Origin: Ruminococcus sp. XPD3002 | Lineage (GTDB): Bacteria; Bacillota; Clostridia; Oscillospirales; Ruminococcaceae | Reading direction: 5' to 3' | Assembly: GCA_900119535.1 (NCBI GenBank) | Contig: FPJT01000004.1 | Span: 192,662-256,661 of the forward strand | DNA length: 64,000 bases | Part shown: piece by piece, positions 34,626 to 42,043 of the stretch | Numbering within the stretch: the stretch's first letter is position 1 | How the letters are laid out: each line of letters starts with the position of its first letter | Position numbers and translations under genes: made by a program | Notes under the pieces: model-generated | Told to the model about the DNA's origin: nothing | Seen by the model: the letters and a program-made list of their open reading frames with translations, nothing else | Database searches by the model: none

Positions 34626-37250
34626 ATGGCAAATAAGTATTGTTACCTTTTCTCAGAGGGTAATGCCAACATGAGAGAGCTTCTCGGCGGTAAGGGCGCA
34701 AACCTGGCTGAGATGACAAACATCGGTCTCCCTGTTCCTCAGGGCTTCACTATCACTACAGAGGCTTGTACTCAGTACTATGAGGACGGCGGAATCTCTG
34801 ATGAGATCATGGCTGAGATCAATGAGTATATCGTAAAGATGGAAGGAATCACAGGCAAGAAGTTCGGCGATAAGGAGAATCCTCTCCTCGTTTCTGTTCG
34901 TTCAGGTGCAAGAGCTTCAATGCCAGGTATGATGGATACTATCCTTAACCTCGGTCTTAATGAGACTGTTGTAAATACAATCGCTGAAAAGTCAAATAAC
35001 CCACGTTGGGCTTGGGACTGCTACAGAAGATTCATCCAGATGTATTCTGACGTAGTTATGGAAGTTGGTAAGAAGTACTTTGAAGAGCTTATCGACGAAA
35101 TGAAGGCTAAGAAGGGCGTTACACAGGACGTTGAGCTCAACGCTGACGACCTCAAGGAGCTCGCTGGACAGTTCAAGGCTGAGTATAAGGCTAAGATCGG
35201 TACAGATTTCCCTGATGATCCTAAGGAGCAGCTCATCGGCGCTATCAAGGCTGTATTCCGTTCATGGGATAACCCAAGAGCTAACGTTTACAGACGTGAT
35301 AACGATATCCCGTTCTCATGGGGTACTGCTGTTAACGTTCAGTCAATGGCATTCGGTAACATGGGCGACGACTGCGGTACAGGTGTTGCATTTACTCGTG
35401 ACCCTGCTACAGGTGAGAAGAAGCTCATGGGTGAGTTCCTGACTAACGCTCAGGGTGAGGACGTTGTTGCAGGCGTTCGTACTCCTATGCCTATCCAGCA
35501 GATGGCTGATACATTCCCAGAGGCTTTCGCTCAGTTCAAGGAAGTTTGCCAGACTCTCGAGAACCACTACCACGATATGCAGGATATGGAGTTCACTGTT
35601 GAGAACAAGAAGCTCTATATGCTCCAGACAAGAAACGGTAAGAGAACTGCTCAGGCTGCTCTTAAGATCGCTTGCGACCTCGTTGATGAGGGCATGAAGA
35701 CAGAGCAGGAAGCTGTTGCTATGATCGATCCAAGAAACCTCGATACTCTCCTCCACCCACAGTTCGATACTAAGGCTCTTAAGGCTGCTACTCCTATCGG
35801 CAAGGGACTCGGTGCTTCACCTGGTGCTGCTTGCGGTAAGGTCGTATTCACAGCTGATGACGCTGTAGAGTGGGCTGCAAAGGGCGAGAAGGTTGTTCTC
35901 GTTCGTCTCGAGACTTCTCCTGAAGATATCACAGGTATGAAGGCTGCTCAGGGTATCCTCACAGTTCGCGGCGGTATGACTTCACACGCTGCTGTTGTTG
36001 CTCGTGGTATGGGTGAGTGCTGCGTTTCAGGATGCGGCGACATCAAGATGGATGAAGCTAACAAGAAGTTCGAGCTCGGCGGAAAGACATTCACAGAGGG
36101 CGACTATATCTCAATCGATGGTACAACAGGTAACATCTATGACGGTATCATTCCTACTGTTGATGCTCAGATCGCTGGTGAATTCGGAAGAATCATGGCT
36201 TGGGCTGATAAGTACAGAACTCTTAAGGTTAGAACAAACGCTGATACTCCTGCTGACGCTAAGAAGGCAAGAGAGCTCGGCGCTGAGGGTATCGGTCTCT
36301 GCCGTACAGAGCACATGTTCTTCGAGGCTGACAGAATCGCTGCTTTCCGTGAGATGATCTGCTCAGATACTGTTGAAGGAAGAGAAGCTGCTCTCGCTAA
36401 GATCGAGCCAATGCAGCAGAGCGACTTTGAGGCTCTCTACGAGGCTCTCGAGGGTAACCCTGTTACTATCCGTTTCCTGGATCCACCTCTCCACGAATTC
36501 GTTCCTACAGAAGAGGCTGACATCGAAGCTCTCGCTAAGGCTCAGGGCAAGTCAGTTGCTGATATCAAGAATATCATCGCTTCTCTCCACGAGTTCAACC
36601 CAATGATGGGTCACCGTGGATGCCGTCTTGCTGTAACATATCCTGAGATCGCTGCTATGCAGACTAAGGCTGTTATCAAGGCTGCTATCAATGTTAAGAA
36701 GAATCACCCAGACTGGAACGTTAAGCCTGAGATCATGATCCCACTCGTTGGCGATGTTAAGGAGCTCAAGTACGTTAAGAAGGTCGTTGTTGAGACTGCT
36801 GACGCTGCTATCGCTGAGGCTGGCGCTAACCTCGAGTATGAAGTTGGTACTATGATCGAGATCCCAAGAGCTGCTCTTACAGCTGACGAGATCGCTAAGA
36901 ACGCTGACTTCTTCTGCTTCGGTACTAATGACCTTACTCAGATGACTTACGGCTTCTCACGTGACGATGCTGGTAAGTTCCTCGGCGCTTACTACGACAA
37001 GAAGATCTTCGAGAACGATCCTTTCGCTAAGCTCGATCAGGCCGGTGTTGGTAAGCTCATGGAAATGGCTATCAAGCTCGGTAAGCCTGTAAATCCAAAG
37101 CTCCACTGCGGTATCTGCGGTGAGCACGGCGGTGATCCTACATCTGTTGAGTTCTGCCACAAGATCGGCCTCGACTATGTTTCTTGCTCACCTTTCCGTG
37201 TTCCGATCGCTCGTCTTGCTGCTGCTCAGGCTGCTATCGCAAACAAGTAA
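34626..37250 (+). CDS. ppdK: Pyruvate, phosphate dikinase
   Basis: Interconverts PEP and pyruvate using ATP/PPi/AMP; in clostridia it often serves PPi-linked glycolysis. The 874-residue protein has the nucleotide-binding N-terminal domain (G-G-K-G-A-N-L-A-E-M; S-V-R-S-G-A-R-A-S-M-P-G-M-M-D-T), the phosphohistidine loop G-G-M-T-S-H-A-A-V-V-A-R (about 450) and the PEP-binding barrel with L-C-R-T-E-H-M-F-F and C-G-I-C-G-E-H-G-G-D-P. The start at 34626 has GGAGG upstream; an open frame to 34542 overlaps the leader. Extreme codon bias marks it as highly expressed. Confidence 0.97.
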   Translation: MANKYCYLFSEGNANMRELLGGKGANLAEMTNIGLPVPQGFTITTEACTQYYEDGGISDEIMAEINEYIVKMEGITGKKFGDKENPLLVSVRSGARASMPGMMDTILNLGLNETVVNTIAEKSNNPRWAWDCYRRFIQMYSDVVMEVGKKYFEELIDEMKAKKGVTQDVELNADDLKELAGQFKAEYKAKIGTDFPDDPKEQLIGAIKAVFRSWDNPRANVYRRDNDIPFSWGTAVNVQSMAFGNMGDDCGTGVAFTRDPATGEKKLMGEFLTNAQGEDVVAGVRTPMPIQQMADTFPEAFAQFKEVCQTLENHYHDMQDMEFTVENKKLYMLQTRNGKRTAQAALKIACDLVDEGMKTEQEAVAMIDPRNLDTLLHPQFDTKALKAATPIGKGLGASPGAACGKVVFTADDAVEWAAKGEKVVLVRLETSPEDITGMKAAQGILTVRGGMTSHAAVVARGMGECCVSGCGDIKMDEANKKFELGGKTFTEGDYISIDGTTGNIYDGIIPTVDAQIAGEFGRIMAWADKYRTLKVRTNADTPADAKKARELGAEGIGLCRTEHMFFEADRIAAFREMICSDTVEGREAALAKIEPMQQSDFEALYEALEGNPVTIRFLDPPLHEFVPTEEADIEALAKAQGKSVADIKNIIASLHEFNPMMGHRGCRLAVTYPEIAAMQTKAVIKAAINVKKNHPDWNVKPEIMIPLVGDVKELKYVKKVVVETADAAIAEAGANLEYEVGTMIEIPRAALTADEIAKNADFFCFGTNDLTQMTYGFSRDDAGKFLGAYYDKKIFENDPFAKLDQAGVGKLMEMAIKLGKPVNPKLHCGICGEHGGDPTSVEFCHKIGLDYVSCSPFRVPIARLAAAQAAIANK

Positions 37251-37390
37251 TTCGGAAACACGTCAAAACCGGTGATTTTACGCTGTTTAGAAATTGTGCT
37301 GAAGAGTTCTTCCTTGCGAAGAATGAAAAGCATAGAATTCTGAATTGGCACGATATTCACGTTAATGTGTTTATCTGAATAAAAACAACG

Positions 37391-37423
37391 AGTCCTCACA
37401 GTTCCGGCTGTGAGGACTTTTGT
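37391..37423 (+). terminator. Terminator after ppdK
   Basis: AGTCCTCACAG and CTGTGAGGACT form an 11 bp stem with TTCCGG loop, followed by TTTGTTC. Between 37251 and 37390 I see nothing else. Confidence 0.88.
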
Positions 37424-37448
37424 TCATACTATGGTCAATGCGGTACGA

Positions 37449-38639
37449 TCATTTCACATGTTCTGAAAGGCTGACTGAAACGTCTTCAGCTGTCTCGCCG
37501 CTTACCTTGTAAAGTGCATCTGCCTTTGACATATATGCGATGTCCTCGGGCATCAGTTTACCTGTGGGACAAAGGATCATGCCGTCCGTCATATCAAGGT
37601 GAGTTACAGCTATAGATATCCTATCGTCCTCTGCTATGTATTTTCTGTCCAGTGCAATTGAAGCCATGAATTCTGGAAGATCGAACCAGCCGTATCTGAA
37701 AACACCCTGGAATTCATTGGGAGCATTAGTCTTGTCATAAAGTCCGTACTCCTCTGCGACAGTCATTGATTCCGTATCAAATCTGCCTGCGCCGTGACGT
37801 GTAAAGAACGACCTTGTAACATAGCAGACTTCTGCATCACGCTTTCCGAGCCTGTCAAGTATAGCGCGTATATTCTTCATACCTGTATCCGAGGGAGTCA
37901 GGTTTGGAAAATAATCCATTCTGTTCTGATCGAGCATAAGTCCCTGTGCTCCCTCGAATACAGCGGTATCGTATTCCTCGACTATCTGTTCATCGGTATC
38001 GTAACACATTGCAGCCATAGCGTACAGATCGTCGAGATAATTTTCTGTCAGCATCTCATTTTTCAGTATATCCATCAATTCTGCTTTTGCAGTGCCTGTG
38101 ATCCCCAGTTCTTCGGCACGCTTCATGCAGTACCCCACATTAATTTTATTTATCTCACCCTTTAAAGTACCCCTGTCCGCTTTCAGCACATAGTCATAGT
38201 CCAGACCGTATCTCTTGTCACGATTGCGGACGATAGTCTCGAATATTCCAACTCCGCAACTGCCGTGACGGTTGTTTCCTCGAATCGTTTCAGCGAACTG
38301 ATTCAGCAGCATATCGCAGGGAAGAGTTACCTTGCATCGTCTGTCGATGAAGATATTTCCTGTATCATTTCCGAGTGGATCCAGTTCCTTTGAAAAAAGC
38401 ATGGGGTTAAGGATGAAATACTCGGAAAGATAGGTATCTGCACCTGCAAAGCTGCCGGAGCCTATATGGGAGAAGATATGCCTTTTTCCATCGGCTGTGC
38501 AGACAGTATGGCCTGCCTGCGCTCCGCCGTTGCTCCTGATATTAATAACGCTGTCACTTGTGCGGCAGAAAAAGTCTGTCATAAGTCCTTTCCCCTCGTC
38601 GCCGAAATTTGCTCCTATGACCGAATATGCTTTTTTCAT
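37449..38639 (-). CDS. PurA-like (adenylosuccinate synthetase family) ligase
   Basis: A 396-residue relative of adenylosuccinate synthetase, about 30 residues shorter than normal PurA and divergent. The GTP-site loop G-A-N-F-G-D-E-G-K-G (about 9-18) and G-A-Q-A-G-H-T-V (about 39-46) keep the catalytic Asp14 and His44, so it is likely active; the middle has R-H-G-S-C-G-V-G-I-F-E-T-I-V instead of the usual G-T-T-G-R-G-I-G-P. It is last in an operon with VWA and J-domain/pseudokinase genes, not with purine genes, so it probably is not housekeeping PurA. RBS GAGGTGATG; nine bases after the VWA stop. Substrate unknown. Confidence 0.8.
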   Translation of the reverse strand: MKKAYSVIGANFGDEGKGLMTDFFCRTSDSVINIRSNGGAQAGHTVCTADGKRHIFSHIGSGSFAGADTYLSEYFILNPMLFSKELDPLGNDTGNIFIDRRCKVTLPCDMLLNQFAETIRGNNRHGSCGVGIFETIVRNRDKRYGLDYDYVLKADRGTLKGEINKINVGYCMKRAEELGITGTAKAELMDILKNEMLTENYLDDLYAMAAMCYDTDEQIVEEYDTAVFEGAQGLMLDQNRMDYFPNLTPSDTGMKNIRAILDRLGKRDAEVCYVTRSFFTRHGAGRFDTESMTVAEEYGLYDKTNAPNEFQGVFRYGWFDLPEFMASIALDRKYIAEDDRISIAVTHLDMTDGMILCPTGKLMPEDIAYMSKADALYKVSGETAEDVSVSLSEHVK

Positions 38640-38648
38640 ATCATCACC

Positions 38649-39557
38649 TCAGAATCTGATAATGCTGTTCAGTGCTCCCCTTTTCTGTGTCGGAAGACCG
38701 CCGAGAGCGTTCCTTACAGCAAGCTGTGTATCGCCGTCCCACGAATTGATTATATCCTCTGTTTCTCTTCCTGCAACGCTTTCAAGGAGCGATACAATTA
38801 TCTCGGGTATAGCGTTTACATCCGTTACGGCGATAGCTCTTTCACCCATGAGTTCACGCCACTTAGGCAGCTTTACAGTGCTTTCGCTTCGTCTGTCCAT
38901 AACCATAAGGTGGAAAACATCGTAACGTCTGCTGACCTGTGCAAGCAATGCCTCTGTATCGATATCCTCCTTTACATAGTCGCCGAACACCTTTTCTATC
39001 TCTTTTGCAAGCAGTTTTTCGGGGAATCCGTCATCGCCCAGTGTGAATATGATGCCTTTCTGCTGACGCTTTTCCCATGCATCTGTTTTTGTCTTGTTTG
39101 CCGCAAGATACCATACCAGCGGATAGCTCTCGAAGTTGTTTCCGCCGCCGCCGCGCTCGAACCACAGTTCTGTAAGCTGGCTTGCGATACGAATATCCGA
39201 TTCAAACTGTGTTACCTGCAAAGGTGAACGGTCGCATCTTGAATCACCTACGGCGCAGAACATTATCTGCGGACCTTCAACAGGCTGGCGTTCAATTATA
39301 TCCTTGACCATTTCACCGAGACGCTTTGCTGTTACATCCAGAAGATCGCTCATCGAACCTGTAACGTCAAGACCTATTATAATAGGCGTAGTTACGGGGT
39401 GATCTGCCGAATCAAAGCTTTCTCTGACTTTAATGTACTTCGGATCATACTTCTTGTCTATCTTCGTTGCATTGTAGATGTCGTTAACTCGTTTGCCGCT
39501 GATCTTTGCAGATGAGTATTTTTTCCAATCTGCTGAACTCCATGAACCGTATCCCAT
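38649..39557 (-). CDS. VWA-domain protein (MIDAS intact)
   Basis: A 302-residue protein with no signal peptide. After about 55 residues comes a von Willebrand A fold with metal-site motif D-V-T-G-S (64-68), a later G-G-G-G-N-N-F-E-S-Y loop (about 135) and a T-L-G-D-D-G strand end. Soluble VWA proteins commonly act as scaffolds together with kinases or AAA ATPases (e.g. TerY types). Second in the operon, with the J-domain/pseudokinase gene 78 bases upstream and the PurA-like gene 9 bases downstream; TAGGAGG before ATG. Confidence 0.82.
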   Translation of the reverse strand: MGYGSWSSADWKKYSSAKISGKRVNDIYNATKIDKKYDPKYIKVRESFDSADHPVTTPIIIGLDVTGSMSDLLDVTAKRLGEMVKDIIERQPVEGPQIMFCAVGDSRCDRSPLQVTQFESDIRIASQLTELWFERGGGGNNFESYPLVWYLAANKTKTDAWEKRQQKGIIFTLGDDGFPEKLLAKEIEKVFGDYVKEDIDTEALLAQVSRRYDVFHLMVMDRRSESTVKLPKWRELMGERAIAVTDVNAIPEIIVSLLESVAGRETEDIINSWDGDTQLAVRNALGGLPTQKRGALNSIIRF

Positions 39558-39635
39558 AATAGTACCTCCTAAAGTATTAAAATTTTATTTTCAGCCTGTG
39601 AGTATTTCCGGAGTCTGTCTGTTTGCAGTCCTCTG

Positions 39636-40613
39636 TTAAACCGACTCTGAAATATCAGGCAGTCTGACGTTCATATGTGTGAATTTTCTTCCGCCGAAGC
39701 CGTCGGTTATCACTTGTTCCCATTTCTCCATTTCTTCAAATGCCGAACTGCTGCATACGCTCTCAGCGTAATCGATAACAGCCTTTGGTGCATCATCGGG
39801 AAGTATGCGTCTCGCGATCGCTTTAACACATTCAAGGTCGGTGATATGACGTGCAGTGCCGTCGGTCTTTGTAAGAGATGAAAGACAAGCATATACTGCG
39901 GACTGTGCTCCTATCATCCTGCTTCCTTCCCTTGCTGCGAACCACCAGCCTCCGCCGACTCTTACAGTATGCTCGGCAGGATCGATAAAGAGATTTTCCT
40001 CTGCGAGACAGTTCCAGACTATCCCTCTTGCCTCGGCATAACAGCAAATACCAAGAAGCCTTGATATTATCCATGCTGCGTGACGGCTGTCCAGCTTTCC
40101 GCCGTAGAAATCAAGAACCCGTGACAGAGGAAGTTCACCTTTGCGTTTGCATGTCTCTACGAGAAGTCCCTCTTCTGTGTCGATGACCTTTGTTACAAAA
40201 GGCAGGAACACTTCAGCCTGTGCAAGAATCTGCTGCGGAAGATACTCCCTGAAGAACAGGTCTGTCCTTGCTTCGGAACGGGTAAAGCAGTCGGCGAGAT
40301 CGTCTTTTATAAGGAGCCAGACTGCATTTTCGCCGACGTACTCAACTCCGTATTCCTGTGTGACAGCCATGAGATACTTGATCCCGATCACCTGACTTCC
40401 GCATCGGAACAGCTTTTCCTGAAGGCTGTGAGCTTTTTTCAGCTTGCCGAACATTTCGTTTATTACTGCCGAAGCTTCGGGAGCTCTCGGATCGCTGCAT
40501 CTGTCAGGGTGATATTTCAGCATCAGAGCCATATATATCGGCTGAGCGAGTGAAATATCCTCTGGGAAAATATCAATGCAGCATTTGCATTTCAGAATAT
40601 CGGATATATCCAT
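39636..40613 (-). CDS. J-domain protein fused to a degenerate protein-kinase-like domain
   Basis: A 325-residue protein, no signal peptide. N-terminal Cys cluster (C-K-C-C, 9-12) and a J domain with the H-P-D tripeptide at 35-37, the DnaK-stimulating motif. From about residue 95 on, it resembles a protein kinase: C-lobe segment N-C-L-A-E-E-N-L-F-I-D aligns to H-R-D-L-K-P-E-N with the catalytic Asp replaced by Cys, and V-R-V-G-G-G-W-W stands where D-F-G would be, so it should be a pseudokinase. First gene of the leftward operon, AAGGAGGG before ATG. Confidence 0.72.
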   Translation of the reverse strand: MDISDILKCKCCIDIFPEDISLAQPIYMALMLKYHPDRCSDPRAPEASAVINEMFGKLKKAHSLQEKLFRCGSQVIGIKYLMAVTQEYGVEYVGENAVWLLIKDDLADCFTRSEARTDLFFREYLPQQILAQAEVFLPFVTKVIDTEEGLLVETCKRKGELPLSRVLDFYGGKLDSRHAAWIISRLLGICCYAEARGIVWNCLAEENLFIDPAEHTVRVGGGWWFAAREGSRMIGAQSAVYACLSSLTKTDGTARHITDLECVKAIARRILPDDAPKAVIDYAESVCSSSAFEEMEKWEQVITDGFGGRKFTHMNVRLPDISESV

Positions 40614-40693
40614 ATCAACTTCCCTCCTTGTGATAGAATCAAAATGATATTAACGACACTTAAAAAATAAAGCTCTCGAATTAATATCCTTTT

Positions 40694-40731
40694 GTTATTA
40701 TCATAATAACATTATCAGAACGATTTGTCAA
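40694..40731 (-). promoter_or_regulatory. Leftward promoter with operator palindrome over the -10
   Basis: On the minus strand TTGACA (40726-40731), 17-base spacer and TATTAT (40703-40708). The -10 is embedded in the perfect palindrome GTTATTA-TCA-TAATAAC at 40694-40710, an arrangement fitting repression by the divergent Nudix regulator. Confidence 0.75.
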
Positions 40732-40765
40732 TAGCTGTAAAGCGGTTTCTGCGTTATCCACAATC

Positions 40766-40790
40766 AGATAATATCAGAAAGATATTATCT
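40766..40790. promoter_or_regulatory. 10 bp perfect inverted repeat between divergent promoters
   Basis: AGATAATATC, five-base spacer, GATATTATCT. The half-site GATATTATC recurs at 40858-40866. Likely binding site for the adjacent NrtR-like regulator. Confidence 0.65.
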
Positions 40791-40821
40791 ATGTGCATAG
40801 TCTACAAAAACCAGATACATA

Positions 40822-40866
40822 TTGACAGAAGGGCGGAATGTATGTTATTATTAAACAGATATTATC
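40822..40866 (+). promoter_or_regulatory. Rightward promoter of the Nudix regulator, overlapped by an operator-like site
   Basis: TTGACA at 40822-40827, 18-base spacer, TATTAT at 40846-40851. The -10 lies within GTTATTATTAAAC followed by GATATTATC, resembling the other two sites in this gap; suggests autoregulation. Confidence 0.65.
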
Positions 40867-40879
40867 ATTGGAGGTCCCT

Positions 40880-41689
40880 ATGGATTACGATATAACAAAA
40901 TATGACAGACCGTCGGTAGCTGCCGATATTGTGGTATTTACCGTCCGCAAAGGCGAAAGCGAAAGTTATCGTCACCTTTCAAAACCCGTTCTTTCTGTCC
41001 TTCTTGTAAGGCGTACCGAAGAACCGTTTGAGAATATGCTCGCTCTCCCGGGCGGATTCTGCTGCCGCGAGGAAACTATCGAGGAAACCGCTTTCCGAAA
41101 GCTTAAAGAGAAAACAGGTGTTGACAGTCCGCCGCTTTCACTGCTGTGCAACCTTTCAAAGCTCGGAAGAGATCCACGAGGCTGGATAATCTCCTGCTGC
41201 TACTGGACCGTAATAGAGTACAACAAAGCCACTAAAGACAAAAATGCGGAATGGTATGAGGTAACGCTGAAAGAGTCCGACGGAAAACACACGCTTATAC
41301 TTACCGATGACAGCGGAAAAGAGTATATCTCCGAGGTAAGGATCAATAATCCCAACGAGCTGTATAACCAGTCCGCAGAAGCAGAGATACCGCGAAACAG
41401 CCTTGCTTTTGACCATGCAGAGATTATAGTAAACGCACTTCTTAAGCTCCGCAGCAGTCTTGAAAAGCCTTATGCCGCTTTCAGACTTCTGCCCGAAAAA
41501 TTCACTCTTACAGATCTGCAGCAGGTCTATGAAGCTATCCTCGACAAGAAACTGATAATGGCAAATTTCAGAAGGAAAATCGCTCCATACGTTCAGGAAA
41601 CAGGCGGAATAGAAGGCGGTGCAGGTCATCGTCCTTCAAAGCTTTTCACCAAAAAGGAAGCCGCTCACGATAATGATACTTCTCTCTGA
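40880..41689 (+). CDS. NrtR-like Nudix-domain transcriptional regulator
   Basis: A 269-residue protein: N-terminal Nudix fold (about 10-150) and C-terminal winged-helix part (about 205-262: F-T-L-T-D-L-Q-Q-V-Y-E-A-I...K-L-I-M-A-N-F-R-R-K-I), the arrangement of NrtR regulators that sense ADP-ribose/NAD-related ligands. The Nudix box reads G-x5-E-x7-R-K-L-K-E-K-T-G, with two of the canonical metal-binding glutamates replaced by Lys, so hydrolysis is doubtful and ligand sensing likely. Start 40880 has GGAGG 5 bases upstream. Divergent from the J-domain/VWA/PurA-like operon with shared palindromes. Confidence 0.85.
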   Translation: MDYDITKYDRPSVAADIVVFTVRKGESESYRHLSKPVLSVLLVRRTEEPFENMLALPGGFCCREETIEETAFRKLKEKTGVDSPPLSLLCNLSKLGRDPRGWIISCCYWTVIEYNKATKDKNAEWYEVTLKESDGKHTLILTDDSGKEYISEVRINNPNELYNQSAEAEIPRNSLAFDHAEIIVNALLKLRSSLEKPYAAFRLLPEKFTLTDLQQVYEAILDKKLIMANFRRKIAPYVQETGGIEGGAGHRPSKLFTKKEAAHDNDTSL

Positions 41690-41750
41690 GCAGAAGATAG
41701 CATTTAGAAGTATGTGTATAACAGCCGTCAGCTTCAATTAACGAAAAAAA

Positions 41751-41774
41751 TACCGAGTCTTTCAGACTCGGTAT
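41751..41774. terminator. Terminator hairpin, left copy (direct repeat flanking element B)
   Basis: ACCGAGTC-TTTC-GACTCGGT type hairpin, A-tract on its left side. The same 24 bases recur exactly at 42009-42032, on the other side of the repeat element, where the T-tract lies on the right. Together the two would reconstitute one bidirectional terminator. Confidence 0.85.
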
Positions 41775-42008
41775 AGCTTGTAAAAAAAGTATGTATTCAT
41801 CAGGGAACGCCCTCTCTTGCAGGGCGTTCCCTCTTTCAAAACAGTCCACCGGACTGTTTTGAAATTCACCCTTTGCGGAGCGCTTATAAGGCTATATGTG
41901 GGGCTTTGCCCCACACCCCACCAAAGGCTCTACCTTTGGAATCCGCTAAAGGGATAGAATCCCTTTAGAATCCCCGAATTAATGATTTCTGGCTTTTTTG
42001 ACACTCTC
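41775..42008 (-). repeat. Interspersed structured element, copy B (reverse orientation)
   Basis: About 234 bp. Terminal inverted repeats CTTTTTTGACA (41993-42003) and CTTGTAAAAAAAG (41777-41789). Inside, in element order: AAAGGGAT/ATCCCTTT, CCAAAGG/CCTTTGG, GTGGGGC/GCCCCAC, AAACAGTCC/GGACTGTTT and GGGAACGCCCT/AGGGCGTTCCC. No ORF worth calling. Lies between convergent genes and carries its own terminator-like last hairpin. Confidence 0.85.
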
Positions 42009-42038
42009 TACCGAGTCTTTCAGACTCGGTATTTTTAT
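42009..42038. terminator. Terminator hairpin, right copy (direct repeat flanking element B)
   Basis: Exact second copy of the 24-base hairpin at 41751-41774, here followed by TTTTATAA. It lies next to the 3' end of the acyl-CoA synthetase gene. Confidence 0.85.
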
Positions 42039-42043
42039 AATCA

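Noticed and set aside
37449..38639. Phage PurZ (2-aminoadenine pathway) assignment
   Set aside because: From memory PurZ replaces the catalytic Asp by a small residue, whereas Asp14 is retained here, and no phage genes are nearby.
38649..40613. Tellurite resistance (Ter) operon
   Set aside because: VWA plus kinase-like gene is reminiscent of TerY modules, but TerD/TerC/TerB-type proteins are absent.
41775..42008. CRISPR array or leader
   Set aside because: The repeats are inverted, of varying length and without regular spacers; no cas genes.
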